A DNA stretch of 46,271 nucleotides from positions 1-46,271 of the forward strand of contig DASZMJ010000084.1 of NCBI GenBank assembly GCA_035551935.1. The letters run 5' to 3'. Shown piece by piece: positions 8,030-17,080 of the stretch. Source of the DNA: DASZMJ01 sp035551935. Lineage in GTDB: Bacteria; Planctomycetota; Planctomycetia; Isosphaerales; Isosphaeraceae. Within the stretch, counting starts at the first letter, position 1. Each line of letters opens with the position of its first letter. Both the position numbers and the translations under genes were made by a program. The notes beneath the pieces are model-generated. The model saw only the letters and a list, made by a program, of their open reading frames with translations, searched no databases and was not told where the DNA came from.

Positions 8030-11000
8030 TGCATCGGAATAAGTGCGATCGATGTCCCTTCCCCTGGCGGCCGCCGGGCGGCGGGCGTCGGCGGGGGGGC
8101 GGCGGAAGGCGGCGGAGAAGGGGGGGAGGACCTGGGTGCTGTACTTGGGCGCGGCGGCCGGGCCGGTGACGCGGACGTCGAAGATCTTGCCGCTGAGCTC
8201 GCGGGTCAGGTCGCTGAGGCCGCGGATGTGGTAGGCGTCGCGGCCGTAGAGGACGCGGAGGTCGAGGTCGAGGTCCCCCTGCGGGTCGAGCGTGCCGGCG
8301 CCGCGGAGGCTGAAGGCGTCGCCGGTCAGTTGGATCGGGTCGAGCGTGGTGCGGCCGTCGCGGATCGAGAAGGCGACGTCGGCCGAGTCGAAGGCGGTCC
8401 GGGTGGCGGGCGAGAGGTTGAGGATCTTGACCAGCCGCAGGACCGGCGGCAGCTCGCCGAGGTCGCCGCGGGCGATCTTGGCCTCGCCCTCGCCCTGGAG
8501 CGAGTGGGTGTCGCCGCCGCGGCCCGAGACCGCCAGCTTGCCCGAGACCAGGCCGCGGAGCCGCTGCCGGCCGGGCATCGTCCGGGTGAACCGCTCGAGG
8601 TCGGCGCCGGCCACGGCGACCTCGGCCGAGAACCGCGGGCTCGAGTCGATCGCCACGGCCACGTTGCCGAAGACCCGGCCCCCGAGCAGCCGCCCGGAGA
8701 AGTCCCCCAGCCGCGCCACGCCCTTGGCCACGTCCAGCGGCGAGCGGAACCGCGTGACCTGCTGCCCCATCAGGTCGATGCTCTCGATGTCGATGGCCCC
8801 GTGGACCTCCAGGTCGCGGCCGTCGAACCGGCCGCGGACGTGGTCGAGCTGGCCCTGGATGTGCCCGAGGTCCAGGCCGGCGCGGATCGTGTTGCCGTTG
8901 AATATGATCAGGCCCTTGTCCCACCAGCAGGTCGCCGGGTCGCCGGCCTTGCCCGACCAGCCGAGGCCGAGGTTCGTCCGGATCGTGAAGGTGCGGGCCT
9001 CGTCGAGCTTCTGCGCGAACTGCGACATGACCGGCGGCATCAGGCGGCGGAGGTCGGCGTCGACGCGGAAGACGGTGACGTACAGCTCCTCGACCCCGAG
9101 CCGGAACCGGCCGCCCGGCTCGAGCCGGACGGTCCCCGAGCGGGCCCGGACCGGCGAGCCGCGGAAGCGGAAGCCGACGGGGTTGTCCGGGCCGTTGCCG
9201 GCCATCGTCACCGTGCCGTCGTCGAAGACGAACCGGCCGGTGACGTCCTCGAACGGCGGGAACTCCAGCCGCCGCGCCGCGAAGCCCGTCCCCGGCGCCG
9301 GCTCGAGCACGAGGTTGACGCGGGCGCCGGGCTCGGGCACGAGCTCGATCCGGTGGTGGTCCGGCCGCCCCGGCTCGGCGCGGATCGTCGCGTCGACGGT
9401 GCTCATGCCCGACGGGTTCAACAGGCCCCACGTCGCCCGCCAGTCGCCCGGCAGGGCGCGGCGGAGCTGGTCGTCGAACGCGAGGTGCTCGGCCCGGAGC
9501 CACAACGCCACCTTCAGCCCCTTGCCGCCGCCGGGGGCGGGCACCTCGTCGACCCGGCCACTACCGTGGATATTTGCAAGTCCGTTATGGCCGTTCATAT
9601 TCTGAAAAATCCAGTGGTCCGGGTGCAGCTCGAGGCGGCCGGTCAGGCCCTCGACCGCGTACGGCATCCCCTCCCAGACGATGGCGCAGCGCCCCTCGGG
9701 GACGAGGTCGAGCAGCGCGTGGATCTGGACGTCCCCCTCGGGCGGGTCGCCGGGCCCGCCGGGGGACCGCGACAGGTAGGCCGTGCCGCGGACGGCGCCG
9801 GTGGGGCGGAACTGGTCGACGACGGCGCGGGCGTCGGGGGGCAGGGCGTCGAGCAAGGTGCGGTCGACGGGCAAGGCGGCGGCCTCGAAGGTGAGCTGGA
9901 CGACGGCGTCGGGGCCGGGGTCGTCGATGGTGCCGTAGGCGCGGGCCGGCTCGTTGCCGATGAGCGTCGCCAGGTCGACCTCGAACCGGCCCCGGCCGTA
10001 GCGGAGCGTGCCGCTGACGTGGTCCAGCGGGTACTTGAAGTTGCGGTAGACCAGGGAGACGTCGCGGAAGGCCGCCGTCATGCCGACCCCGACCGGCCCC
10101 CCGGCCGTGGCCCGGACGACCCGCAACGCGACGCCCACCACCCCGCGCGGCCGGTACTCGGCCCAGAGGTCGGCGAACTGCGGCGGCGTCCGGGCGCGGA
10201 GCCGGTCGTCGAGCTCGAGGTCCTCGGCGCGGATCGACAGGTCGAACGGCCCGGCCGCCTCGGCGTCGAGCGCCAACGTCCCCTCGGCGCGGACGCGGGT
10301 CTTGCCGTTGGCGGCCTCGGCGTGCTCGACGACCAGCCGGCCGTCCTCGGCCGTCGCGTCGAGCTCGGCGTCGAACAGCGGGAACGGCAGCTTCGGGCAG
10401 TTCCAGGTGCCCGACCGCAGCCGCAGGGCCGTCTTGTACCGGACCCTCGGCGAGCCGGCCGGGTCGTACTCGACGCGGGCGCCGGCCACGTCGAGCGCGC
10501 CGGCGGTCAGGCCGATCGCCTCGAGGGCCGGCCGGAGCTCGCGCGGGAGCCGGTCGCGCAGGGCCGTCGACAGCGCCAGCCGCGACAGGTCCCCCTTGGT
10601 GAGGCGGATCCGGCCGGTCTTCGGGTCGACCGTCCCCTCCAGCCGGAGCCGCTCGAAGAGGTCATCGCCGCGCGCCGTCCCCTCGAACCGCAACAGGCCG
10701 CCGGCCGTCGGCTCGACCCGGATCGCCACCTCGCGCAGCAGGGTCGCCGGGGCGCCGCGGTCGTCGACGAGCTGGACCGTCCCGTTCTGGATCGTGACCG
10801 TCGGCGCCTCGGGCAAGGGGGGGTCGGGCCAGGGCGAGGCGAGCAACCCCTGGAGGTTGAACGTGCCGTCCTTGCGGCGCGAGACCCGCAGCTCGGGCTG
10901 CGCCAGCAGGACCTCGCGCGGCACGAGCTTGCCGTGCAACAGCGCCCCGAGGTCGTGGTCGACGCGGACCCAGGGGACGCGCAGCAGGGGCACCGATCGG

Positions 11001-12550
11001 CCGTCGAGCCGCTGCCAGAGCTGCACGCCGGTCAGGGTCACGTCGCCGACGAGCGGCCGGAGCCGGACCCGATCGACCCGCAGGCTCGCCGTCGGCAGAT
11101 ACCGCGGCACCTCCCGCGCGAGGAACGCCGCGAGCGTGTCGCTGTCGGTCACATAGACATAGGCAAACCCGACGGCGCCGACGAGCGTCGAGAGGGTCAG
11201 CAGCGTCGCCCACGCCAGGGCCCGCCGCGCCCGCGTCCTGAGCCGTCCCGGGGCCCCCCCCTCGCCGCGGTGGAAGAGCCGACGAGCCCCGAAGGCCGCC
11301 AGGCCGAACGCCGGGAACATCCCCGGCACCCGGTACCGCACCGAGCTGACGAAGACCGCGTGCAGGACCATGAAATAGGCCAGCGGCCCGGCCAGGAGCA
11401 CCAGCGCCCTCGCGTCGCGGCGACGGTCCCAGGCCCCGACCAGCACCAGCGCGAAGACCGGCAAGGTCGCCGCCGCCGACCCCCACGTCAGCGCCCGCGA
11501 CCGCAGGCCCTCCGCGTTCGGCCACGGGCTCCAGAACCGGCCGAGCTTGATCGCCGCCAGTTCGAACACGCGTCGAGGATTCTGACGTGCAAACCTGATG
11601 GCTTGAGACCGCAATGTCGCGTCTTGCGTCACCTCGTCGAGGTCGCGGACCGACTTCGACTCGAGGAACGTCATGTCGCTGGAGCCGTCGGCGGCGGGGT
11701 TGAGGCCGTCGTAGAGGCTGGCACCGACCCACAGGGCCGTCGGCACGAACCGGCCGACCACGCGGGCATTGCGGGCCCACCACGGCGCCATCGCGACCGC
11801 CAGGCCCAGGGCCACGACGAGCGCCCCGCGCGCCGCCCTGCCCCGCCGCCCCATGCCGGCGAAGGCCACCCAGGCCAGCAACACCAGGGGCACGAACAAC
11901 AGCCACGACGGCCGCGCCAGGGTCGCCGCGCCCCAGGCCAGGCCGGTCGCGAAGCCCAGCAGTCCGGGACGTTTCGGCCCCGCCTCGTCCCCCGACGGCC
12001 AGAGCCGCGCCAATCCCCAGAGGCCTAGCAGCATCAGCGGGATGAACAGCGCCTCCGAGAGCAGCAGCACCGACATCCCGACCGCGTACGGCTCGACCGC
12101 CGCCAGGGCCGCCGCGATGTGCGCCGAGGTCCAGCCGCGCCCGGCCAGCCCCTCGGGGTGGACCCGACGCACCAGGCGATCGACCAGCCAGACGCACCCC
12201 GCCCCCAGGATCGCCTGCACCAGTCGCGCCGCGACCAGCCCGCCCCGGCCGTCGCCGAAGGCCGATTGCACCGCCGCCAGGAACAGCGGATAGCCCGGCG
12301 TCCGCAACGCATGATGCGGCTGGCCGAACTGGTCGACGACATACGTCGTCCCCGCCCGGATCGCCGCGGCGAGTTGCCAGTAGATCTCCGTGTCGGGGAA
12401 GACGCAGCGCGTCCCCTTCCGCTCGACGACCGCCTGCACCACCAATGCCGCCAGGGCGCGCAACGCGAGGCCGAGCCCCACCAACAGGGTCAGCGACGCC
12501 AGGCGGTCCGACGCCCTGGGGGCGTGGGGGTTTCTCGGGCTCGAGGTCAT
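8018..12550 (-). CDS. Glycosyltransferase (GT39/ArnT-like) fused to an AsmA/TamB-like protein
   Basis: One uninterrupted frame encodes 1510 residues from the ATG at 12550. Residues 1-425 look like a polytopic GT39-type glycosyltransferase: D53 in PDTEIYW after the first helix, RTPGYPLF at 83-90, several membrane helices, and VSSVRYRVPG near 400 at the end of the domain. A basic linker (426-442) leads to a new transmembrane helix (about 443-466), which opens an AsmA-like region with a long series of beta-rich repeats to the C-terminus. AsmA-like proteins are inner-membrane anchored, span the periplasm and help lipid or outer-membrane homeostasis; GT39 enzymes transfer sugars from lipid carriers. 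Normally these are separate genes, so this is a real fusion or a lost stop codon. The open frame continues upstream of 12550 only through repeats. Confidence 0.78.
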   Translation of the reverse strand: MTSSPRNPHAPRASDRLASLTLLVGLGLALRALAALVVQAVVERKGTRCVFPDTEIYWQLAAAIRAGTTYVVDQFGQPHHALRTPGYPLFLAAVQSAFGDGRGGLVAARLVQAILGAGCVWLVDRLVRRVHPEGLAGRGWTSAHIAAALAAVEPYAVGMSVLLLSEALFIPLMLLGLWGLARLWPSGDEAGPKRPGLLGFATGLAWGAATLARPSWLLFVPLVLLAWVAFAGMGRRGRAARGALVVALGLAVAMAPWWARNARVVGRFVPTALWVGASLYDGLNPAADGSSDMTFLESKSVRDLDEVTQDATLRSQAIRFARQNPRRVFELAAIKLGRFWSPWPNAEGLRSRALTWGSAAATLPVFALVLVGAWDRRRDARALVLLAGPLAYFMVLHAVFVSSVRYRVPGMFPAFGLAAFGARRLFHRGEGGAPGRLRTRARRALAWATLLTLSTLVGAVGFAYVYVTDSDTLAAFLAREVPRYLPTASLRVDRVRLRPLVGDVTLTGVQLWQRLDGRSVPLLRVPWVRVDHDLGALLHGKLVPREVLLAQPELRVSRRKDGTFNLQGLLASPWPDPPLPEAPTVTIQNGTVQLVDDRGAPATLLREVAIRVEPTAGGLLRFEGTARGDDLFERLRLEGTVDPKTGRIRLTKGDLSRLALSTALRDRLPRELRPALEAIGLTAGALDVAGARVEYDPAGSPRVRYKTALRLRSGTWNCPKLPFPLFDAELDATAEDGRLVVEHAEAANGKTRVRAEGTLALDAEAAGPFDLSIRAEDLELDDRLRARTPPQFADLWAEYRPRGVVGVALRVVRATAGGPVGVGMTAAFRDVSLVYRNFKYPLDHVSGTLRYGRGRFEVDLATLIGNEPARAYGTIDDPGPDAVVQLTFEAAALPVDRTLLDALPPDARAVVDQFRPTGAVRGTAYLSRSPGGPGDPPEGDVQIHALLDLVPEGRCAIVWEGMPYAVEGLTGRLELHPDHWIFQNMNGHNGLANIHGSGRVDEVPAPGGGKGLKVALWLRAEHLAFDDQLRRALPGDWRATWGLLNPSGMSTVDATIRAEPGRPDHHRIELVPEPGARVNLVLEPAPGTGFAARRLEFPPFEDVTGRFVFDDGTVTMAGNGPDNPVGFRFRGSPVRARSGTVRLEPGGRFRLGVEELYVTVFRVDADLRRLMPPVMSQFAQKLDEARTFTIRTNLGLGWSGKAGDPATCWWDKGLIIFNGNTIRAGLDLGHIQGQLDHVRGRFDGRDLEVHGAIDIESIDLMGQQVTRFRSPLDVAKGVARLGDFSGRLLGGRVFGNVAVAIDSSPRFSAEVAVAGADLERFTRTMPGRQRLRGLVSGKLAVSGRGGDTHSLQGEGEAKIARGDLGELPPVLRLVKILNLSPATRTAFDSADVAFSIRDGRTTLDPIQLTGDAFSLRGAGTLDPQGDLDLDLRVLYGRDAYHIRGLSDLTRELSGKIFDVRVTGPAAAPKYSTQVLPPFSAAFRRPPADARRPAAARGRDIDRTYSDASRF

Positions 12551-13102
12551 CGCAATACCGGCCTCGGCCGGCCCGACGGTCCGTTGCCGATCCACCCGGT
12601 TGGCCGTTCCTCGAAGGGGCCGCATCTTACGCCCCCCTCCCGCCTTCGACAACCGCAACCCCGCCCCCATTGTGAACGAACGTGGCCGGTGGGTTCGTTC
12701 GGCGCGCCGAGGGGACGGGGGTCGGGGGTCGGGGGTCGGGGGCGAAGTGGGTTCGTTCCGCGCCGCGGGTCGCCAACCCCCAACCCCCTTCGATCCACCC
12801 CCCATTCCCCTTCGCCCCCCCGAGATTGGGTTCGTTTTGACGGCGCCGCAGCCTCGGATTGGGTTCGTTTTCGGCGCCGACCCCCGATCTTCGGTTCGTT
12901 CCGCGCCGCGACGGGCTCTCGACAAGGTCGGCCCAGCCCCGCCAGTGCCCCGTTCGGTTCGTTCCGCGCGGGCGCATCGCCCCTCGACCGACCTCGTCCC
13001 TGGCCCCCGACCCCTGGCCCCCGACCCCCGTTCGCAAGTGGGTTCGTTTGCTCGGAAAATGGATCGCGAGTCGCTCCTGGGTGGAGTGGAGTGGAGTGAG
13101 TG

Positions 13103-13165
13103 GGTGGCACGCCCAGCAAGGGCGTGGTCTGCGGGCCCGACCACGCCCTTGCAGGGCGTGCCACC
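13103..13165. repeat. Large palindrome, 27-bp arms
   Basis: The left arm 13103-13129 and right arm 13139-13165 are reverse complements with a single mismatch, around a 9-base loop. The arms begin GGTGGCACGCCC. Such REP-like elements are usually dispersed through the genome. There is no T-tract, so it is unlikely to be only a terminator. Confidence 0.8.
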
Positions 13166-13345
13166 CGTTTTCCTGGGGTCGTGCGAGGCCAGGAATCGAC
13201 TCATGAGAGTGTTCGCGCCGCGACACTCGCCCAAGTGGGTTTGTTTCGCGTCGCGACGGCCTCTTCCTCGTATTCCCCGGCCCCTGGCCCCCGACCCCCG
13301 GCCCCTCCGCCATGTGAACCAAAGTGGCCCGTCGGTCCGTTCCGC

Positions 13346-13387
13346 GCCGGTTGCCACGGGTTCGGCTTCGAACCCGTGGCAACCGGC
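13346..13387. repeat. Perfect palindrome, 19-bp arms
   Basis: The arms 13346-13364 and 13369-13387 are perfect reverse complements separated by four bases. The arm contains GGTTGCCACGGGTTCG. The hairpin is very stable but has no following T-run. It is a different family from the palindrome at 13103. Confidence 0.8.
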
Positions 13388-13672
13388 GCAGCATCGCGAT
13401 CGGCGTCCGAGCGCGGGTCGAGGCTGTGGCATTCGGCAGACGTTCATCGGGACGGCTCGAAATCCTGGGCGAATCGATCGGCGCGCAAGGGGCCCCTCCC
13501 GGACCGATCGCGGGGCCCTCCTTCCTCAGTTGGAATCCCGGGCGAAAACCGGCGGGGAATCTCGTCGGAATCCAGGAATCGTCCCGCCCCCCTGCCCTTC
13601 GCCGCCCCTCGACCGCCCGCGCGGATCGTGGTAGAGTCGGGGGATCGGTCATGTGTCGGAGGGATGACGTCC

Positions 13673-13951
13673 ATGGGGTGGGGGAAGTTCCAAGTCCGGC
13701 TCCGGACGCTGTTGATCCTGGTGGCGTTGGTCGCCCTCGCGCTCGGGGCGGAATCACTCCTGAGGTGGAGGGACGTCTATCGACGGAAGTTGAACGAACA
13801 CGCCTTGATCGCCGACCTGTGCGATGGTCCAGGGACAACGACCGAGTTGCTCCGCAAGGCCGCCTTCCACCGCGAGCTCGCGCAGAAGTACGAGCAGGCC
13901 GCTCGCCACCCCTGGTCGCCCGTCGCGCCCGACCCGCCCGAGCCGAAATAG
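13673..13951 (+). CDS. Short membrane-anchored protein (RLRTLLILVAL family)
   Basis: The product is 92 residues from the ATG at 13673, which has GGAGGG ending 9 bases upstream; the ATG at 13664 abuts that site and is less likely. The N-terminus FQVRLRTLLILVALVALALG is an Arg-rich start followed by one membrane helix. A charged helical stretch (RWRDVYRRKLNEHA, FHRELAQKYEQAA) follows, and the end is WSPVAPDPPEPK. The next genes share this plan, and the protein from 14367 has nearly the same C-terminus. The first residues suggest an inside N-terminus with the rest exported. The function is unknown. Confidence 0.65.
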   Translation: MGWGKFQVRLRTLLILVALVALALGAESLLRWRDVYRRKLNEHALIADLCDGPGTTTELLRKAAFHRELAQKYEQAARHPWSPVAPDPPEPK

Positions 13952-13973
13952 GCCCCAGCGACGGAGTCCCGAC

Positions 13974-14333
13974 ATGCGACGACCCCGCGTGAGGTTCACC
14001 ATCCGGCGGCTGATGGTCGTGGTGGCCCTCGTGGCGCTGGCCCTCGCCTACGTGACGAGCTACGCGTTCCTCAGGCGGCGGGGCCTGCGGGAAGCCGCGG
14101 AGTCCGGGGCCCCGGGATTCCTCTACGTCCCCTTCGCCGAGGCCGCGGCGCACGAAGACTTGACGAAACATTATATCTTCATGTTCCTCTATGTTCCGCT
14201 GAATGAACTCGATCGGAGGTTCTTCGGCGGCCCCGCGCCCGTGATCTGTATCATGTGGCGCCTCAGCGCCGCCCACGACCCGCCGGAGCCCGAGCCAGCG
14301 GCGCCCCTCGACCGACCATCCGAGGCGCGATAG
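13974..14333 (+). CDS. Short membrane-anchored protein (RFTIRRLM family)
   Basis: The product is 119 residues and starts 22 bases after the previous gene. The N-terminus RVRFTIRRLMVVVALVALAL is the hallmark of a multi-copy planctomycete family: basic residues, then one membrane helix to about residue 32. The rest contains an aromatic-rich segment (HYIFMFLYVPLNELDRRFF) and a DPPEPEP tail related to that of its neighbours. It is probably co-transcribed with 13673 and 14367. No known domain was recognised. Confidence 0.62.
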   Translation: MRRPRVRFTIRRLMVVVALVALALAYVTSYAFLRRRGLREAAESGAPGFLYVPFAEAAAHEDLTKHYIFMFLYVPLNELDRRFFGGPAPVICIMWRLSAAHDPPEPEPAAPLDRPSEAR

Positions 14334-14366
14334 ATTCGGGAGGGCCGATCGCGAGGCCGCGAGGGA

Positions 14367-14696
14367 ATGGCCATGGCGCGTCGAAGGGTCCGGCTCCGGT
14401 TGTGGATGCTGATGGTGCTCGTCGCGATCGCGGCGCTGGCCTTCCTGGGCGAGCGACTGCGGCGGGACGCGATCGCGTACCGGAAGCTCGCACAGTTGCA
14501 TCGGGAGCGGGCCCTGTACCTGGAAGTCCGCGCGATGTGGTCGGTCGGGATGGCAGCAAAGGGGTATGTGGCGGCCTCCCTGGTCTCGGCGGAACGGGCC
14601 CGGGCCGAGCGTGAGAAGATGCTGGCCGAGAAGTATCTCCACGCTTCGCGCCGCCCCTGGCTCCCCGTCGCGCCCGACCCGCCCGAGCCCGAGTGA
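14367..14696 (+). CDS. Short membrane-anchored protein (paralog of 13673)
   Basis: The product is 109 residues from the ATG at 14367, with a second in-frame ATG at 14373. The N-terminus RRRVRLRLWMLMVLVAIAAL gives a basic start and one membrane helix. A long charged helix follows, rich in Arg, Glu and Ala (ERARAEREKMLAEKYLHA). The end RPWLPVAPDPPEPE nearly equals that of the protein from 13673, which marks a duplication. It is probably in the same transcript. The function is unknown. Confidence 0.65.
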   Translation: MAMARRRVRLRLWMLMVLVAIAALAFLGERLRRDAIAYRKLAQLHRERALYLEVRAMWSVGMAAKGYVAASLVSAERARAEREKMLAEKYLHASRRPWLPVAPDPPEPE

Positions 14697-14742
14697 TCGG
14701 CGTTGCGGGCCGCCCCGGGGGATTCATCGGAGACTCCGGCCC

Positions 14743-14958
14743 ATGCTCGCGTCCCGCCCCCGGTTCACCATCCGCTGGCTCATGATCCGGATCGCGATCC
14801 TGGCTCCCATCTTCGCGCTCCTCGCCTCCGCCGAGCGGGACTCGAGGGCGAGCCGCTGCGGGACGTCGATCGTCAGTGCAATCTTGCTCCTGATGATCAT
14901 GACGGTTGTGTACATGCTGGCCCGCCTCTTGATCTGGGCGACCCGGCACCCGTCGTAG
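14743..14958 (+). CDS. Very short membrane protein (RFTIRWLM family)
   Basis: The product is 71 residues from the ATG at 14743, 46 bases after the previous stop. The N-terminus RPRFTIRWLMIRIAIL carries the family signature. Two membrane helices are likely, at about 14-27 and 43-66. Unlike its neighbours it lacks the PDPPEP tail and has almost no soluble part. It could be a shortened member of the family. Confidence 0.55.
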   Translation: MLASRPRFTIRWLMIRIAILAPIFALLASAERDSRASRCGTSIVSAILLLMIMTVVYMLARLLIWATRHPS

Positions 14959-15003
14959 GATGTTCGGGGCGCCTGCCTCTCGACCTCGAAAGGAAGGTCA
15001 GCC

Positions 15004-16230
15004 ATGAGGATTCGCGGCGGTCGGGCTGCGGGGGCCACGGCGACGAGTCGGAGATTCACGCGACGCACGCTCGGCCTCGTCGCGATCGCGGCGGCGGTCG
15101 AGGTCGCCGTAGTGGGCGAGGACAGGCCCGCGGCGCCGTTGCGGCTCTTCCCCTTCCAGGAAGGGGACCGCTGGGGCTACATCGACGCGAAGGGGAAGGT
15201 TGCCATCCCGCCGAGATACCGCTGGGCCGAGGACTTCCAGGACGGCCTGGCGGGCGTCGAGCAGGACGAGACGGTGGGCTTCATCGACGGCCGCGGGGAG
15301 ATGGTCTTCACCACCCCCCCGGGTGCGTCGATCCGCATGTTCTCGGGCGGCCTGGTGGCGTACCGGGCGATCGACAAGTATGGCTTCCTCGATCGCCGGG
15401 GAAAGGTCATCGTCGAGCCCCGGTACGACAACGTCGGGCAATTCTCCGAGGGCCTGGCCGCGGTCAACCTGGGGGCGGTGTCGCACGGCTTCCCCCGCCC
15501 CGACCTCAAGGAGGGGGGCAAGTGGGGATTCATCGACACGACCGGGAAGCTGGTGATCCCCATCCGGTTCGACAGCGTGGAGTACCACGGCTTCTCCGAC
15601 GGCCTCGCACGCGTCACGGTCGGCGACGAACGATACGACATCGATAAGGCGGGGAAGGTCGCGATCCGACTGGACGACCCGGCGGCCGCCCCGGAGCGGA
15701 GGATCTGGAGCGCAAGCGCCTTCTCGGAGGGGCTCGCGCCGGCCATGCGATCGACCGACGACCCGGGCACGGCCCGCTGGGGATACATCGACACAACCGG
15801 TCGGTTCATCGTCGCGCCGCGGTTCGACTCTGCCTGGGACTTCTCCGAAGGGCTTGCCTGCGTCGGCATGGAGAAGAAGGTCGGCTTCATCGACCGGGCC
15901 GGTCGGGTCGTCATCCGGCCCCGGTTCGAGGGGGCCCAGGAGTTCTCCGAAGGGCTCGCGGCGGTGCAGCAAGGCGGGCGCTGGTCGTTCATCGACACGA
16001 AGGGCCAGGTCGTCATCCCCGGCCGGTTCAACGACGTCGAGCGCTTCGTCGGCGGCCTCGCGCGCGTCCACGAGGGGGGCACCTTCGAGATCGTGCACGA
16101 CGCCGGGGCCTACTGGAAGGGAGGGGCCTGGTCTTACATCAATCGCCAGGGCAAAGTCGTCCACCGATGCTGCCAGGATCGCGCGGGCCCCGGTCTTGAC
16201 GGCCCAGGCTACGGGCGAGAGAGCCGGTGA
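15004..16230 (+). CDS. WG-repeat (KWG) protein, exported
   Basis: The product is 408 residues from the ATG at 15004. A basic twin-Arg-like start and a hydrophobic segment (about 23-37) form a signal or anchor sequence. About nine repeats with the core (W/V/Y)G(Y/F)ID follow, each roughly 40-50 residues, with linkers such as GK(V/L)VIP and F(S/D)EGLA. Clear copies are encoded near 15171, 15277, 15380, 15523, 15778, 15880, 15981 and 16129. WG repeats are predicted beta structures used for protein binding. It sits inside the cluster of small membrane-anchored genes on the same strand and may interact with them. Confidence 0.85.
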   Translation: MRIRGGRAAGATATSRRFTRRTLGLVAIAAAVEVAVVGEDRPAAPLRLFPFQEGDRWGYIDAKGKVAIPPRYRWAEDFQDGLAGVEQDETVGFIDGRGEMVFTTPPGASIRMFSGGLVAYRAIDKYGFLDRRGKVIVEPRYDNVGQFSEGLAAVNLGAVSHGFPRPDLKEGGKWGFIDTTGKLVIPIRFDSVEYHGFSDGLARVTVGDERYDIDKAGKVAIRLDDPAAAPERRIWSASAFSEGLAPAMRSTDDPGTARWGYIDTTGRFIVAPRFDSAWDFSEGLACVGMEKKVGFIDRAGRVVIRPRFEGAQEFSEGLAAVQQGGRWSFIDTKGQVVIPGRFNDVERFVGGLARVHEGGTFEIVHDAGAYWKGGAWSYINRQGKVVHRCCQDRAGPGLDGPGYGRESR

Positions 16231-16277
16231 CGTCTCGGCGTGCCGAACCGGCCCGACGCTCGCCAGGAGCAACAGCG

Positions 16278-16958
16278 ATGGCGCGAGAGACGACGGCGAT
16301 GCGACTGCCCCGGTTCCGGCTCCGGACGATCATGATCGTGGTGGCCTTGGCGGCGTTGGGGATGGGGCTGGCGCGGTGGTGGGCCGAGGTCGGGGCGATC
16401 TACTTCGTGCTCTTGATGGGCGTCCCGGCCGTCGCGGCGCCGGGTGAGCAAGACGGCCCGATAAGGCTCCGGCCAGACGCGAAGCGGTCGGCGTTCGGCT
16501 ACCTCGCGGCGGTCGTCGGCCCGGCGTTCTGCGTGCTGTTCGACCCGTTCGTGTTCCGGCACGGGCTCTTCGGCTTCAGGCCGATCCTCGGTTCCTATCG
16601 GCCATTCTGTTATTTATATATAATTATTAATATGATCTTGATGACGTGCTGGCTCGTCGCGCGGCCGACGTTCGCGCCGGCCTGCGCCTTGATCGCGGGC
16701 GCCTTCTGGGCGGCGGTCGTCTTCGCGGTGGGGATCGGCCTGGCGCTGCTCCCGATCAGCGTCAGCGGCCTCTTCTTCTTCGCGGTCGGCATCTTCGGCT
16801 TCACCCCGTTCCTGACCGCCTTCGCCTTCTACCGCCAGGGCCGCCTCGCCCTCACCGCCGCCCGGCCGTTGCCCCTCTACCCCCGCCTCGCCCTCCAGCT
16901 CGTCGGCGCCGCGCTCGCCGTCGCGCCGGCGGCCGTGGCGCAGGTCGTTTTCGACTGA
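16278..16958 (+). CDS. Polytopic membrane protein with RFRLRTIM N-terminus
   Basis: The product is 226 residues from the ATG at 16278, which has AGGAG 8 bases upstream; the ATG at 16299 is an alternative. The start LPRFRLRTIMIVVALAALGM matches the family signature of the neighbouring short proteins. Here the rest is also hydrophobic, with about five or six membrane helices. One helix (YLYIIINMILM) is encoded by an almost pure A/T stretch at 16612-16636 although the gene is otherwise GC-rich. No enzymatic motif is visible. Confidence 0.65.
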   Translation: MARETTAMRLPRFRLRTIMIVVALAALGMGLARWWAEVGAIYFVLLMGVPAVAAPGEQDGPIRLRPDAKRSAFGYLAAVVGPAFCVLFDPFVFRHGLFGFRPILGSYRPFCYLYIIINMILMTCWLVARPTFAPACALIAGAFWAAVVFAVGIGLALLPISVSGLFFFAVGIFGFTPFLTAFAFYRQGRLALTAARPLPLYPRLALQLVGAALAVAPAAVAQVVFD

Positions 16959-17080
16959 AACCGTAATCCTCGGGAGGATCGCGTCGGGACTTGCCGGGAG
17001 GGCAAGGCTCTATCTATCCTTCATGAATACAAGCGCGGTCCGACCTCCGGGATGATGACCACTTCGAGGGGAGGCGAGCC

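Larger units (their letters stand above)
12551..13672. repeat. Non-coding repeat zone with many GGTTCGTT motifs
   Basis: No convincing gene lies in this 1.1-kb stretch although several frames are open. It holds about eight copies of GGTTCGTT, usually followed by (T/C)CGCGCCG, near 12691, 12749, 12828, 12861, 12893, 12956 and 13041, with decayed copies near 13237 and 13335. Simple runs of GGGGGTC and of GACCCC(T/G)GGCCCCC lie between them. Two large palindromes (13103-13165 and 13346-13387) are embedded. Open frames here translate to ERTxP/NEPTx strings, an artefact of the repeats. Promoters for the flanking genes at 12550 and 13673 must lie here, but none is clear. Confidence 0.7.

Noticed and set aside
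8228..12028. Open plus-strand frame of 1266 codons opposite the fusion gene
   Set aside because: It is the antisense of a well-supported gene with clear family motifs. Its product is a Gly/Arg/Pro/Asp-rich string without domains, as expected from the third-position GC bias.
12691..13060. Possible CRISPR array
   Set aside because: The GGTTCGTT copies are only 8-20 bases, degenerate and spaced irregularly from about 20 to 90 bases, with no uniform spacers and no cas genes in view.
12627..14642. Open minus-strand frame across the repeat zone and into the small-protein cluster
   Set aside because: The translation consists of repeat-derived ERTNP/NEPT strings and antisense of the small genes; there is no ribosome-binding site or domain.
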